Numbered from the stretch's first letter, positions 17,064-26,660 are shown. The stretch: 39,346 bases of DNA from Chromatiales bacterium (GCA_024762475.1 JANTHJ010000018.1:1-39346); one strand, 5' to 3'. Numbers and translations are program-made. Notes: generated from the letters alone by a model not told the origin.

Positions 17064-19891
17064 GGCCGGCACTCTCCCGATCCCTGACGCTGCGCATTCT
17101 GCTGCCGGTAATCGGCGTGCAGTTGCTGGTCTTCAGCGCGGGTGGCTGGGTGCTGGACCGGGCCATGCAGCGCTATGCCTTTGCCGAGTTTCAGCGTCAG
17201 CTGCTCCCCGTCGAGGCACTACTCAACACCGCGTTGGCACCGCCCCTGTTCAGCGAGGACATCGGCTCGCTCAAACGCCGTGCCCGAGAGGTCTTGGCAG
17301 AGAATGCTCTCCTGGAATGGATCCTCATCGACGATCCACAAGACCGCCTGCTGGTCCACGCCGGCCCCGCGCCCGATCACGAACCGGCCGCCTCGCCAGA
17401 TCTCCCCGGGGCCCTCGCCTCCGGGCGGTATGTCGACGCCCTACCCGTCCGCATCGCCGGCGAGACCGTTGGGCACGTCCACGTGGGCCTGCGCCTCGAC
17501 GCCCTGCAGGACTACCTCTCCGGTCAGCGGCGGGCGCTGGTCGCGGTCGGGCTGGCAGCCCTGCTGGTATCGACATTCCTGACAGGACTACTCGTGTGGT
17601 GGCGTACACGCCAGTTGCGGGAGCTGGGCAGCGCCGTCGAATCGGTAACCCGGGGCGAGCAACCGGCGACCCTCCCGGTGCGCCAGGAAGATGACATGGG
17701 CCAGCTGGTACGGGCCTTCAACACCATGTCCCAGACCGTGGCCGAGCGTACCTCTGCGTACGAAAAGGAACACAACCGTCTGCGTGCGATCGCCGACTAC
17801 ACCTTTGCCTGGGAGATCTGGATCGACACCCAGGGACGCCTGGTGTGGACCAACCCATCATCCCTGCGGGTCACCGCTTACACCGCGGAGGAGCTGATGG
17901 ACATGCCCGATTTCCCCGCGCCTCTCCTGAGCGAAGTCGGGGGTGTCGAAGAGGGCGTCTGGCAGAAGATCCTCAGAGAGGATGAGGGCGCTGGTATCGA
18001 GTGTCCCCTGCGACGCGGCGACGGCGAGCAGGTGTGGGTTTCTGTCTACTGGCAGCCGCTGCGCGACAGCGGCGGACGGATATTGGGCAAACGGGCATCC
18101 TTCGTCGATGTGACGGCCCGTCACCAGGCCCAGGAGCGGCTGCAGCAGTCACTGGCGGAACTGCGTGCCAGCGAGACCCGGCAGCAGGAGCTGCTGGTGC
18201 AGGCGCAGAACACCCAGGCACGCTTCCGCGCCCTGCTGTCCGCGATGAACCTGGGCATCCTGTTCGAGACCCCCGACCGACGGGTCGAGTACGTCAATCC
18301 CGCCTTCCTGGAGATGTGGGCGCTGGACCCGGAAACCCCGCTGATCGGCCGGCCCGTGGTCGAAGTGCTCGAACATTCCCGGCATGCCTTTGCGCGTCCG
18401 GCGCACAGTTCGCGCGAGGTGCTGCGCATCGAGAATACCCACGAGACCAGCGAGCAGTTCGAGATTCAGCTCGCGGACGGGCGCATCCTGACCCAGATCT
18501 CCTATCCGGTGCATGACGAAGAGCTGCGCAACATCGGACGCCTATGGCTCTACGAGGACGTGACCAACGAGCGCCAGACCGCCGAGCAGCTCATCTACCT
18601 GGCCGAACGCGACTCGCTCACCGGGCTGTACAACCGACATCGCTTCGAGATGGAAATGGAGCGCATGATCGGTATGGCCGAACGTTTCGATCACCGTTTC
18701 GCCCTGCTCTATTTCGACCTGGACGAGTTCAAATACATTAACGACACCTACGGACACCGCGAGGGCGACACCGTGCTGACCCGTATTGCGGGAGAGCTCA
18801 CCCAGGTGGTTCGCAAGAACGACGTGCTGGCACGCCTGGGGGGAGATGAGTTTGCCATCATCACCCTGATCGACAAGGACATCGACGAGGTGCGGCGACT
18901 CGCCCATCGTATCGTGAGCGCCGTAGCCAGCATTCCACTGCGCTTCCGCAACCAGAACATCCGCATGACAACCAGCGTGGGTATCGCCATCTATCCCGAC
19001 ATGGCCCGCGATACCGAGGCGCTGGTGGCCCAGGCGGACGCCGCCATGTATCAGGCCAAGGCCCAGGGCAAGAACACCTGGTCCATCTACGACAAGGAGC
19101 GCGATGCCACCGCCACCATGATGGCGCATATGACCTGGACCCAGCGCATCGAGCACGGGCTGGAGAACGATCTGTTCGAGCTGCACTTCCAGGGGGTCTA
19201 CCGGGTCAGGGACCGGAGCCTGTCGCATCTCGAGGCACTGGTGCGGCTGCGCGACGCGGACGAGCCGGGCAAACTGTACATGCCGGGCCAGTTCATCCCC
19301 ATCGCAGAGAAAAGCGGCAAGATCCTGGCGATCGACCAGTGGGTGGTGCAAAGGGTCATCACGCTGCTGGGCGAGCGCCCCGACATGCCGCCCGTGGCGG
19401 TCAACATATCCGGCCGGTCCTTCGACGACCCTTCGCTGCCCCAGCGTATCCGGCGCTGGCTGGGCGATCGAGGGGTGGCCCCGCAGCGATTGCAGGTGGA
19501 ACTGACCGAGACCGCCGCCGTATCCGACATCCAGGATGCGCAACGCTTCATCGAGGCATTGCACCAGACCGGCTGTACCGTGTGCCTGGACGACTTCGGC
19601 GCGGGCTTCTCTTCTTTTGCCTACCTAAAACACATTGCGGCCGACGTGCTCAAGATCGACGGCCAGTTCATCCACGACCTGCCCAACAACCCGGAGAACC
19701 AGATCTTCCTGCGGGCCATGCTCGACGTGGCCACCGGCCTGCGCAAGACCACGGTCGCCGAGTTCGTCGACAGCGAGGCGGTGTTCGACATGCTGGGGGA
19801 CTTCGGCATCGACCTGGCCCAGGGTTATTACCTGGACAAGCCCCGCGCCGACCATCCGGCACTGGATGCCGCGGACGCGGCCGCTTCCTGA
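17060..19891 (+). CDS. Transmembrane HAMP-PAS-PAS-GGDEF-EAL protein (c-di-GMP turnover)
   Basis: A 943-residue inner-membrane sensor for cyclic di-GMP. The order is helix 1 (12-33), a periplasmic domain of about 125 residues, helix 2 (158-180), HAMP (181-234), PAS (about 240-355), PAS (about 384-505), GGDEF (about 510-680) and EAL (about 695-935). The GGDEF motif is intact (594-598) and an RKND inhibitory site (585-588) sits five residues before it. In the EAL domain the metal and base residues are present: E725 of EAL, N782, E817, D844-D845 and K865; the usual EGVE loop reads EFVD (901-904) and the family's YQPI start reads FQGV. Both synthesis and hydrolysis are therefore possible. The start is GTG 17060 with AGAGGA before it. 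The partner is the PhnD-like protein just upstream. Confidence 0.93.
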   Translation: MRPALSRSLTLRILLPVIGVQLLVFSAGGWVLDRAMQRYAFAEFQRQLLPVEALLNTALAPPLFSEDIGSLKRRAREVLAENALLEWILIDDPQDRLLVHAGPAPDHEPAASPDLPGALASGRYVDALPVRIAGETVGHVHVGLRLDALQDYLSGQRRALVAVGLAALLVSTFLTGLLVWWRTRQLRELGSAVESVTRGEQPATLPVRQEDDMGQLVRAFNTMSQTVAERTSAYEKEHNRLRAIADYTFAWEIWIDTQGRLVWTNPSSLRVTAYTAEELMDMPDFPAPLLSEVGGVEEGVWQKILREDEGAGIECPLRRGDGEQVWVSVYWQPLRDSGGRILGKRASFVDVTARHQAQERLQQSLAELRASETRQQELLVQAQNTQARFRALLSAMNLGILFETPDRRVEYVNPAFLEMWALDPETPLIGRPVVEVLEHSRHAFARPAHSSREVLRIENTHETSEQFEIQLADGRILTQISYPVHDEELRNIGRLWLYEDVTNERQTAEQLIYLAERDSLTGLYNRHRFEMEMERMIGMAERFDHRFALLYFDLDEFKYINDTYGHREGDTVLTRIAGELTQVVRKNDVLARLGGDEFAIITLIDKDIDEVRRLAHRIVSAVASIPLRFRNQNIRMTTSVGIAIYPDMARDTEALVAQADAAMYQAKAQGKNTWSIYDKERDATATMMAHMTWTQRIEHGLENDLFELHFQGVYRVRDRSLSHLEALVRLRDADEPGKLYMPGQFIPIAEKSGKILAIDQWVVQRVITLLGERPDMPPVAVNISGRSFDDPSLPQRIRRWLGDRGVAPQRLQVELTETAAVSDIQDAQRFIEALHQTGCTVCLDDFGAGFSSFAYLKHIAADVLKIDGQFIHDLPNNPENQIFLRAMLDVATGLRKTTVAEFVDSEAVFDMLGDFGIDLAQGYYLDKPRADHPALDAADAAAS

Positions 19892-19958
19892 TTCGCCATA
19901 CCGCTGGACACGATGCGGTAGAATCGCCCTTCCCCAGATAACATCCAGGAAGCATCCG

Positions 19959-20504
19959 GTGCAGGACATACGCGGAACCACCATTCTCTCGGTACGCCGC
20001 CACGGCAAGGTGGTGATCGGCGGCGACGGCCAGGTCTCCATGGGCAACACGGTCATGAAGGGCAATGCGCGTAAGGTGCGGCGCCTGTACAAGGACCGGG
20101 TGCTGGCGGGCTTCGCCGGCGCCACCGCCGACGCCTTCACCCTGTTCGAGCGCTTCGAGGCCAAGCTGGAGAAGCATTCCGGGCACCTGACCCGCTCCGC
20201 GGTGGAGCTGGCCAAGGACTGGCGCACCGACCGCATGCTGCGGCGCCTGGAGGCCCTGCTGCTGGTGGCCGATGCCGAGGCCTCGCTGATCCTCACCGGC
20301 ACCGGGGACGTGGTCGAGCCCGAGGACAGCCTGATGGCCATTGGCTCAGGCGGCAGCTATGCCCAGGCGGCCGCGCGTGCCCTGTTGGACAACACCGAGC
20401 TGGCCGCGCGTGAGATCGTGGAGAAGGGGCTCAACATCGCCGCCGATATCTGCGTCTATACCAATCACAACCTGGTCATCGAGGAACTCGACAGCCATGT
20501 CTGA
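19959..20504 (+). CDS. hslV: ATP-dependent protease proteolytic subunit HslV
   Basis: HslV (ClpQ) forms the double-ring Thr protease that works with the HslU unfoldase. The sequence after a short leader reads [20 protein letters not shown], so the N-terminal nucleophile should be Thr7, exposed after removal of MQDIRG; E. coli keeps only Met before it. [28 protein letters not shown] and [15 protein letters not shown] are family blocks. GTG 19959 is chosen because AGGAAG lies six bases upstream and because the in-frame extension upstream falls inside the previous gene. The 181-residue product overlaps hslU by eight bases. Confidence 0.95.
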   Translation: MQDIRGTTILSVRRHGKVVIGGDGQVSMGNTVMKGNARKVRRLYKDRVLAGFAGATADAFTLFERFEAKLEKHSGHLTRSAVELAKDWRTDRMLRRLEALLLVADAEASLILTGTGDVVEPEDSLMAIGSGGSYAQAAARALLDNTELAAREIVEKGLNIAADICVYTNHNLVIEELDSHV

Positions 20505-21834
20505 CATCAACCCCGAAGAGATCGTCCACGAGCTGGACAAGCACATCGTCGGCCAGCAGGAGGCCAAGCGCGCCGTCGCCATCGCCCTACGCAACCGCTG
20601 GCGCCGTAGCCGGGTCGATCCCGAACTGCGCAACGAGATCACCCCCAAGAACATCCTCATGATCGGTCCCACCGGGGTGGGCAAGACCGAGATCGCCCGC
20701 CGCCTCGCCAAGCTGGCCAATGCCCCCTTCATCAAGGTGGAGGCCACCAAATTCACCGAGGTGGGCTATGTGGGGCGCGAGGTGGACTCGATCATCCGCG
20801 ACCTGGCCGATTCGGCGGTCAAAATGGTGCGCGAGCTGGAAATGGAAAAGGTACAGGATGCGGCCCGGGCGGCGGCCGAGGAAAGGATACTCGATGCCCT
20901 GCTGCCCCCGCCGCGCACCACCAGCTGGGAGGAGGAGGCGACGCCCGCTGCCAGCACCTCCGGCACGCGCGAGAAGTTCCGCGACAAGCTGCATGCCGGC
21001 GAGCTGGAGGAGCGCGAGATCGAGATCGAGACCAGCGGCCCCCAGCTGGGCGTCGAGATCATGGCCCCGCCCGGCATGGAGGAGATGACCAGCCAGCTGC
21101 AGGGCCTGTTCCAGAACCTGGGCAGCGGCCGCAGCAAGCGACGCAAGCTGCGCATCCGCGATGCGATGAAGGTGATCACCGACGAGGAGGCGGCCAAGCG
21201 GGTCAACGAAGAGGACCTGAAACTGCGCGCCATCGAGCTGGTGGAACAGCAGGGCATCGTGTTCCTGGACGAGCTCGACAAGGTCACCAGCCGCGCCGAG
21301 GCCCATGGTGCCGATGTCTCCCGCGAGGGGGTGCAACGCGACCTGCTGCCCCTGGTGGAGGGCTGCACCGTCTCGACCAAGCACGGCATGGTGAAAACCG
21401 ACCATATCCTGTTCATCGCCTCGGGCGCCTTCCACCTGAGCAAGCCCTCGGACCTGATCCCCGAGCTGCAGGGGCGGCTGCCGATCCGGGTCGAGCTGAA
21501 TGCGCTGAGCAGCGACGACTTCGTGCGTATTCTCACCGAGCCGGACGCCTCGCTGACCGAACAGTACCAGGCCCTGATGGCCACCGAGGGCGTCGACCTG
21601 GAGTTCACCGACGACGGGATCCGGCGCATCGCCGAGATCGCCTGGCAGGTCAACGAGCGCACCGAGAACATCGGCGCGCGGCGCCTGCACACCGTGATGG
21701 AACGGCTGCTCGAGGAGGTCTCCTTCATGGCCCCGCGCTACCAGGGCAAGACCGTCACCATCGATGCCGAGTACGTGGACCGCAACCTCGAGGCGCTGTC
21801 CGAGAACGAGGACCTGAGTCGCTATATTCTCTAG
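20497..21834 (+). CDS. hslU: ATP-dependent protease ATPase subunit HslU
   Basis: HslU (ClpY) is the AAA+ hexamer that unfolds substrates and feeds them into HslV. The 445 residues match the family. Visible are the N-terminal [20 protein letters not shown], the Walker A GPTGVGKT (57-64), the pore loop region [16 protein letters not shown], the variable I-domain (about 110-240, with a Glu-rich part), Walker [12 protein letters not shown], the sensor RPE-like [15 protein letters not shown], and the C-terminal LSRYIL that docks on HslV. ATG 20497 overlaps the hslV end by eight bases. Downstream the conserved partner DUF971-ubiE is displaced about 4.8 kb by the hydrogenase operon. Confidence 0.97.
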   Translation: MSDINPEEIVHELDKHIVGQQEAKRAVAIALRNRWRRSRVDPELRNEITPKNILMIGPTGVGKTEIARRLAKLANAPFIKVEATKFTEVGYVGREVDSIIRDLADSAVKMVRELEMEKVQDAARAAAEERILDALLPPPRTTSWEEEATPAASTSGTREKFRDKLHAGELEEREIEIETSGPQLGVEIMAPPGMEEMTSQLQGLFQNLGSGRSKRRKLRIRDAMKVITDEEAAKRVNEEDLKLRAIELVEQQGIVFLDELDKVTSRAEAHGADVSREGVQRDLLPLVEGCTVSTKHGMVKTDHILFIASGAFHLSKPSDLIPELQGRLPIRVELNALSSDDFVRILTEPDASLTEQYQALMATEGVDLEFTDDGIRRIAEIAWQVNERTENIGARRLHTVMERLLEEVSFMAPRYQGKTVTIDAEYVDRNLEALSENEDLSRYIL

Positions 21835-21859
21835 GCTGAACCTGCTCCGCCTGCCAATA

Positions 21860-21938
21860 GCCTTCAGGCCCGGCAGCCTAAAGCCCCTCCCACAAGGACT
21901 TGGAGGCTGTCCCAGAATCGTGGGAGGGCCTTCAGGCC
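21860..21938. repeat. REP-like palindromic repeats between hslU and the hydrogenase operon
   Basis: The motif CCTTCAGGCCCG occurs twice (about 21861 and 21929), each forming a small stem around TTCA. CCCTCCCAC at 21885-21893 pairs with GTGGGAGGG at 21920-21928. Short palindromes of this kind are typical of REP-like intergenic repeats. They sit between the convergent ends of hslU and the maturation protease gene and may also help termination, though no T tract follows. Confidence 0.6.
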
Positions 21939-22005
21939 CGACGGTTGTTTCCATCGCGGCCGAAGCCACTTCTGCAGCCACAGATTTCCCCCTGTCGCAA
22001 AAACT

Positions 22006-22458
22006 TCAGCCCGAGAAGCCATCCGGCCGGCACGTCGGAATGATCTCCGATCGACGCAGGGCCTCGGCGAGCAGTCCCGGCAGGGCCTGCGGCCAATCGT
22101 CTCCCAGGCCGATCAGGGTCAGGCGGGGGGGTAGCAGGCCCAGCGCCTCGCCCAGGCGCAGCGCCTCGGCCACCGAGAACCCGTGGGCCGAGCAGCCCGC
22201 ATCTCGACTTACCGCCAGCTGATCGAGCGTCAGCAGGCGCGTCCCGGCGCCGGGGTCCGCCAAGGCATCCAGCAGCACCGCGCCCGCCCTTCCGCGCAGC
22301 GCGGGCAGCAGGTCGAGGGCCGGGTGTTCGATGCACAGCAGTTCGGCAGACAAGGCGCCGTCAGGAGATAGCGTCGGTTGCAGTTGCTCGAGCGCCCGCC
22401 AGCCCAGGTCGTCCCCCGGCTGCCCGGAACCGATACCGGCGATCAGCAGTCGTTTCAC
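22006..22458 (-). CDS. NiFe hydrogenase maturation protease (HycI/HyaD family, M52)
   Basis: A 150-residue endopeptidase expected to trim the C-terminal tail of the hydrogenase large subunit once nickel is in place. The N-terminus LLIAGIGSGQPGDDLGWRAL contains the family's GxGNxxxxDDGxG-like motif, here GIGSGQPGDDLGW, with the Asp that binds nickel; ELLCIEHPALDLLPAL and VLLDALADPG hold the second acidic site. HGFSVAEALRL is the usual third block. The start is GTG 22458, overlapping the large-subunit stop (22455-22457), so the two are co-translated. This is the only maturation gene here; the hyp genes for the Fe(CN)2CO and nickel steps must be elsewhere. Confidence 0.88.
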   Translation of the reverse strand: MKRLLIAGIGSGQPGDDLGWRALEQLQPTLSPDGALSAELLCIEHPALDLLPALRGRAGAVLLDALADPGAGTRLLTLDQLAVSRDAGCSAHGFSVAEALRLGEALGLLPPRLTLIGLGDDWPQALPGLLAEALRRSEIIPTCRPDGFSG

Positions 22459-23753
22459 CGGCGTTCGGTACGCAGTCTCAGGAAATGGGTGGCGCAGGAG
22501 ATGCAGGGATCGTAGTTGCGGATCACCATCTCGGCGCGCAGGCGCAATGCCTCATCATCGTGCGCCAGCCCGAAGGATTCCAGGCTTTCGCGCAGATCGC
22601 GTTCGATGCGCGCCTGATTCTGGCTGGTTGGCGGCACGATGCGCGCCTCCTGCACCCGGCCGGCTTCGTCGAATCGGTAGCGATGCCAGAGCAGCCCCCG
22701 GGGCGCCTCGGTGGCGCCGTAGCCGACCCCGGCTCGCGGCGTCAGCGACACTGCCGTCACCTTCGGTGGATGGTAGTCGCGCAGCAGGCGAACCGCCTCG
22801 TGCAGGGCCAGCAGGATCTCTACCGCGCGCGCCACGATGCTATGGAACATGTTGCGGCTGGGGAAGGCGATGCCGGTTCGGGCGAGGGCTTCGGCCACCG
22901 GGGACGGCAAGCGGTCTTGATTGAGATTCAAGCGGGCCAGGGGGCCCACCAGGTAGTCCCGTCCCTGTAGCCGGGAGAACAGCGCGGTGGAATGGGGGCG
23001 CTGGTATTCCTCGAAGTGCATTTCGTACTCGCTCACTGCGATGTCCAGGCCCTCGCTGGAGACGATACGGCCGCTGTAGAGGGGATATTCTTCCGGATGC
23101 CGCAGCGCCACCGAGACGAAGTCCTGCGCCTGTTGCGGCAACGGCAGGGCCGCGGTCCAGGCCAACAGGGCCTCGGCCTCGGCCAGGGCCGCCTCCAGCC
23201 GCGGCAACAGCGCGCTCACCGCCTGCGGATCGGGGGCCCTGTGAAAGCCCCCTGGCGCGACCCCGATGGGGTGGACCGAACGGGCGCCGAACAGCCGCAT
23301 CAGTTCGTTTCCGAGGCCCTGCAGTTGCAGGCCGCGGCGCAGCGCATCGGGATACTCAGCGGCCATCGCCAGCGCGCTCTCGTATCCCAGGAAGTCGGGC
23401 GCCGCCAGCAGATGGATGTGCAGTGCATGGCTCTGGATCCATTCGCCGCAGTAGAAGGCCCGGCGCATCGCCCTCACCCACCCGTCCTGCTCGGCACCGA
23501 AGGCATCCTCGATGGCCTGACTGGCGCTCATCTGGTAGGCCGCCGGGCAGATGCCACAGATCCGCGCCACTGCATCGATCAGCTGCTGCGGATCCCGGCC
23601 CTCGAGCAACTTCTCGAAATAGCGCGGCGGCTCGAAGATCGACAGCGCCAGGTGCTCGATGCGATCGTTTTGGATGCGCAGCGCCAGCGCACCCTCCCCC
23701 TCCACCCGCGCCAGCGCGGGCACGCTGATCTCGACCCGACGGCCCTCAGGCAT
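22455..23753 (-). CDS. hydA: Group 3b NiFe hydrogenase, large (alpha) subunit
   Basis: The catalytic subunit holds the NiFe(CN)2CO site. The two cysteine pairs are present: RICGICP (64-70) with Cys66 and Cys69, and DPCISCATH (415-423) with Cys417 and Cys420. The nine residues after His423 form the peptide removed by the maturation protease encoded next door. The length of 432 and the companions beta, gamma and delta place it in group 3b (soluble NADP-linked, also called sulfhydrogenase) rather than group 3d or a membrane uptake enzyme. The start is ATG 23753; the frame runs further upstream but homology begins at MPEGRRVEIS. It overlaps the small-subunit stop by eight bases. Confidence 0.93.
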   Translation of the reverse strand: MPEGRRVEISVPALARVEGEGALALRIQNDRIEHLALSIFEPPRYFEKLLEGRDPQQLIDAVARICGICPAAYQMSASQAIEDAFGAEQDGWVRAMRRAFYCGEWIQSHALHIHLLAAPDFLGYESALAMAAEYPDALRRGLQLQGLGNELMRLFGARSVHPIGVAPGGFHRAPDPQAVSALLPRLEAALAEAEALLAWTAALPLPQQAQDFVSVALRHPEEYPLYSGRIVSSEGLDIAVSEYEMHFEEYQRPHSTALFSRLQGRDYLVGPLARLNLNQDRLPSPVAEALARTGIAFPSRNMFHSIVARAVEILLALHEAVRLLRDYHPPKVTAVSLTPRAGVGYGATEAPRGLLWHRYRFDEAGRVQEARIVPPTSQNQARIERDLRESLESFGLAHDDEALRLRAEMVIRNYDPCISCATHFLRLRTERR

Positions 23754-24543
23754 CGTCCTTCTCCCGCTGTGCGCGCCAGGCCGTGCCCACCGTGCGGAAG
23801 GGCTCGGCGTGGCTGTGGATGAACAGGAAGTGCCGGGCGATGGCCTCGGGCAACAGGCCCAGACCCTCGAAGCGCCGGGCCAGTGCGTCGCCATTGGGAT
23901 TTTCCGCCGGCCCATAACAGCCATAGCAGTCGCGTCCGAAGGCCGGACAGAGCGCACCGCAGCCGGTATGGGTGACCGGTCCCATGCAGGGCACCCCGCG
24001 CGTCACCAGGGTACAGACCCGCCCTTGGCGCTTGCATTCCAGGCACACCTTGTCCGCATCCTCGATCGGCGGCACCCCGTGCAGCAGCGAGGCGATGGCG
24101 CCGAGGATCTGGCGACCATTGATGGGGCAGCCCCACAGCTCCAGATCGACCGCCACATGTTCGCGCACCGGCGTGGCCTGGTCCAGGCTGTCGATGAATT
24201 CGGGCCGGGCATAGATGGCCTCCCGCCAGGCCCGCTCGCTCCGATCGAGATTGCGCAACGCCTGCAACCCTCCCGAGGTGGCGCAGGCGCCGATGGTCAC
24301 CAGGTAGCGACTGTGCTCGCGCACCCGCGCGATCCGCTCGGCCTCCTCGGCGGTGGAGATGCTCCCCTCCACGAAGGCGATGTCCACCGGCGCCTCGGGA
24401 TCACTGGGGCCGGCCTCCAGGAAATGCACGATCTCCACCGCCTCTTGCAGGGCAAGCAGGGATTCGCCGAGGTTCAACAGCGCCAGCTGGCAGCCATCGC
24501 AGGAGCTGAACTTGTGCACCGCCATCTTCGGTTTCCCAGACAT
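23746..24543 (-). CDS. hydD: Group 3b NiFe hydrogenase, small (delta) subunit
   Basis: This 265-residue subunit carries iron-sulfur clusters that pass electrons from the NiFe site to the flavin subunit. The proximal-cluster motif starts FSSCDGCQLALL (12-23), followed by EGSISTAEE, TIGACATSGGLQ, and WGCPINGRQ. Further cysteines in CLECKRQGRVC and CGALCPAFGRDCYGCYGP can hold two more clusters. There is no twin-arginine signal, so the enzyme is cytoplasmic, in line with group 3. ATG 24543 lies three bases after the gamma stop; the in-frame ATG seven codons later is an alternative start. Identity with other group 3b small subunits is clear from motif order. Confidence 0.92.
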   Translation of the reverse strand: MSGKPKMAVHKFSSCDGCQLALLNLGESLLALQEAVEIVHFLEAGPSDPEAPVDIAFVEGSISTAEEAERIARVREHSRYLVTIGACATSGGLQALRNLDRSERAWREAIYARPEFIDSLDQATPVREHVAVDLELWGCPINGRQILGAIASLLHGVPPIEDADKVCLECKRQGRVCTLVTRGVPCMGPVTHTGCGALCPAFGRDCYGCYGPAENPNGDALARRFEGLGLLPEAIARHFLFIHSHAEPFRTVGTAWRAQREKDDA

Positions 24544-24546
24544 GGC

Positions 24547-25380
24547 TCAGAACCCCCGGATGCCCAACAAGGACGCCACCGCGGGCCAGGCGAACACCGG
24601 CCCGTCCCGGCACACGAAGTGCGGCCCCAGTTGGCAGTGACCGCATTGGCCGATCCCGCAGTGCATGTTGCGCTCCATGCTCAGATAGATGTCCGGGCCG
24701 GCCATCCCGCGCTCCAGCAGCATCCTGCCGGCGGCGACCATCATCGGCTCGGGGCCGCACATCATCGCCAGGGATCCCGCCAGCGCGTCTTCGATCTGCT
24801 CGAACAGCTCGGTGATCAGCCCACGATGCCAGGGCCAGTCGGGGGTCGCCACGTCGGCCGCCAGCAACACCTGGGTATCCGGCTCGCGGGCCCAGGCCTC
24901 GTACTGCCCCCGCCACAACAGGTCGTTGCTGTGCTTGACCCCCTGCAGAATCGTCAGCCGGCCGAAGCGTTCCCGCCGACGCAGCACATGCCGAATCACC
25001 GACACCGCCGGCGCACAACCCAGGCCGCCGGTGACCACCACCAGGTTGCGTCCCTCGGCCTCCGCCAGTGGCCAGCCCCGCCCAAAGGGGCCGCGGACTC
25101 CGAGGCGGTCACCGGGTCGCAGCCGTACCAGGGCGCGTGTAACCCGGCCAACTGCGCGCACGGTATGGTCGAACAAGCGCACATCCTCGATATCCGAGAC
25201 GATGGAGATCGGTACCTCGCCAATACCGTGCAGCGCGAGCATGTTGAACTGCCCCGGCGCGAAACGATAGGCGTCGTGACGGGCGGGATCGGTCAGTCGC
25301 AGCCGCAGTGTATGGGTGTCGCCGGTCTCCGCAACACATTCGACCACCTCCGCCTCCCTGGGCAGCCAGGCCTCAGTCAT
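24547..25380 (-). CDS. hydG: Group 3b hydrogenase, FAD/NAD(P)-binding (gamma) subunit
   Basis: A 277-residue ferredoxin-NADP reductase-type protein that links the hydrogenase to NAD(P)H. The FAD domain fills about 1-105 ([19 protein letters not shown]), the nucleotide domain about 110-230 ([28 protein letters not shown]), and the C-terminus carries a [2Fe-2S] site with Cys241, 246, 249 and 257. This layout equals that of HydG in archaeal sulfhydrogenase and of the related PyrK and AsrB proteins. The start is ATG 25380, with GGGAGAGG upstream, overlapping the beta stop by eight bases. Whether NADP or NAD is used cannot be read from the sequence. Confidence 0.92.
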   Translation of the reverse strand: MTEAWLPREAEVVECVAETGDTHTLRLRLTDPARHDAYRFAPGQFNMLALHGIGEVPISIVSDIEDVRLFDHTVRAVGRVTRALVRLRPGDRLGVRGPFGRGWPLAEAEGRNLVVVTGGLGCAPAVSVIRHVLRRRERFGRLTILQGVKHSNDLLWRGQYEAWAREPDTQVLLAADVATPDWPWHRGLITELFEQIEDALAGSLAMMCGPEPMMVAAGRMLLERGMAGPDIYLSMERNMHCGIGQCGHCQLGPHFVCRDGPVFAWPAVASLLGIRGF

Positions 25381-26476
25381 GGACCTCTCCCAGAATGGCG
25401 TCCACCTCTGCGGTGAGATCGATCCCGACCGGACACCAGCTGATGCAGCGCCCACAGCCCACACAGCCGATTCGCCCGTACTGGACCTGCCACCCCGCCA
25501 GCTTGTGGGTCAGCCACTGGCGGTAGCGCTGGGCCGTCTGCGCACGCAGCGGGCGACCGTGCAGCAGGCTGTGGGCTGCACTGAAGCAGGAATCCCAGAC
25601 CCGCGCATGGCCCGACCGGGACGGGTCGAGCGCCGGCGTCTCTGCGTGGCGGTGGCAGAAGCAGCTGGGACATACCGCGGTGCAGTTGCCGCAGGAGAGA
25701 CAGCGCTCGGCCACCTCCTCCCAATGGGGATCAGTGGCGGCCTGCATCAATTCGGCCAGTCTCGCGGGCGCGGGAAGGCGCCGCTGCTGTACCTCGGCGG
25801 CCCTGGCCTGCTGCGCCTCTGCGGCGGCCCGCTGCCCGGGTGCGACCGGTAGGGTCTGCAACGCCTCGAACACCGCCTGGCCCGCATCGCTGCCCACCTC
25901 CACGATGAAACCCTCGTCCAGCTCGTGCAGCGCCAGATCGAACCCAGCACCACAGCTCGGGCCGTCTCCGGTGCTGGCGCAGAAACAGGTCTCGGCCGGG
26001 TGGGTGCAATGTACTGCCACCAGAAACAGGCCTTCGCGCCGCGCTGCATACCAGGGGTCGCCGGGCTCCTCGAGAAAGTGCGCATCCTGCAACGCCAGCG
26101 CCGCCAGATCACAGGCGCGCACGCCGATCACCGCCAGCGAACTCGGTTTAGCCGGTACCGGATGGAACTGAAGGCTGCCATCGGGGTCCCGCACGGAATG
26201 CCACATGGGCTGTTCGGGCTCGAACACCAGCGGCTTGAGGGCCTGTGGCCCGTTCGCCCAGGCAAAGGCGCGTTCGCTGTCGCCGAACTCGAGCCGGTAG
26301 CTGCCGGGCCGCTGTCGGTCAAGGTAGCCGAAGGGCAGCTGCTCTGCCCGCTCCAAAGAGGCGAACACGATGGCCTCATCTCGCACCTGGGGACCGAGGC
26401 AGTCGGCGTGCTCGCGGCGCAACCGGTCGATCAGTCGTTGCAGGTCTGCACGTGGCAGGAATCCGGATTGGTTCAA
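25373..26476 (-). CDS. hydB: Group 3b hydrogenase, 4Fe-4S (beta) subunit, AsrA/HydB-like
   Basis: A 367-residue electron-transfer subunit related to AsrA of anaerobic sulfite reductase. A unique N-terminal domain (about 1-250) includes [17 protein letters not shown] and [16 protein letters not shown], with conserved cysteines. Two [4Fe-4S] motifs follow: Cys259, 262, 265, 269 ([11 protein letters not shown]) and Cys338, 341, 344, 348 ([12 protein letters not shown]). I chose TTG 26476 because GGAGGAG lies five bases before it and no ATG or GTG is nearby; the frame runs upstream to 26749 without sense. It is the first gene of a beta-gamma-delta-alpha-protease operon, the order known for archaeal hydBGDA. 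Confidence 0.9.
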   Translation of the reverse strand: MNQSGFLPRADLQRLIDRLRREHADCLGPQVRDEAIVFASLERAEQLPFGYLDRQRPGSYRLEFGDSERAFAWANGPQALKPLVFEPEQPMWHSVRDPDGSLQFHPVPAKPSSLAVIGVRACDLAALALQDAHFLEEPGDPWYAARREGLFLVAVHCTHPAETCFCASTGDGPSCGAGFDLALHELDEGFIVEVGSDAGQAVFEALQTLPVAPGQRAAAEAQQARAAEVQQRRLPAPARLAELMQAATDPHWEEVAERCLSCGNCTAVCPSCFCHRHAETPALDPSRSGHARVWDSCFSAAHSLLHGRPLRAQTAQRYRQWLTHKLAGWQVQYGRIGCVGCGRCISWCPVGIDLTAEVDAILGEVHD

Positions 26477-26488
26477 GCGGTCTCCTCC

Positions 26489-26502
26489 GGGGCTATCGCC
26501 CC
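26489..26502 (-). promoter_or_regulatory. Small hairpin next to the hydrogenase ribosome-binding site
   Basis: On the minus strand GGGGC (26502-26498) pairs with GCCCC (26493-26489) around a four-base loop, directly before GGAGGAG of the hydB start. It could affect access of ribosomes to the TTG start. Its role is inference from position only. Confidence 0.35.
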
Positions 26503-26549
26503 AACGTATAGCACAGCACTTGTATCGGTGGGAGCGAACTGGCCGCGCC

Positions 26550-26563
26550 TTGACCTGCGACAA
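26550..26563. promoter_or_regulatory. FNR/CRP-like palindrome upstream of the hydrogenase operon
   Basis: TTGACCTGCGACAA has two half-sites, TTGAC and TTGTC in reverse, spaced as in FNR-type boxes, and differs from TTGAY-N4-RTCAA at one defining position. It lies 74 bases upstream of hydB and about 100 bases from the divergent DUF971 gene. A weak GATACA hexamer lies at the spacing expected for a class II activated promoter reading toward hydB. Anaerobic control would suit a group 3b hydrogenase, but the match may be chance. Confidence 0.25.
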
Positions 26564-26660
26564 GGGCGGCCACACCACTACCTCCCCGGTCAGGGGGTGA
26601 AATGGGCCACGCGACTGGGGGACAATAGGCCATCGATATCGCGACATTGGAAAACAAGAC

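Noticed and set aside
23659-25416. 585-codon open frame on the plus strand across the hydrogenase genes
   Set aside because: It is antisense to three hydrogenase subunits with all catalytic cysteines; its composition is Arg/His/Gln/Pro-rich and has no domain pattern.
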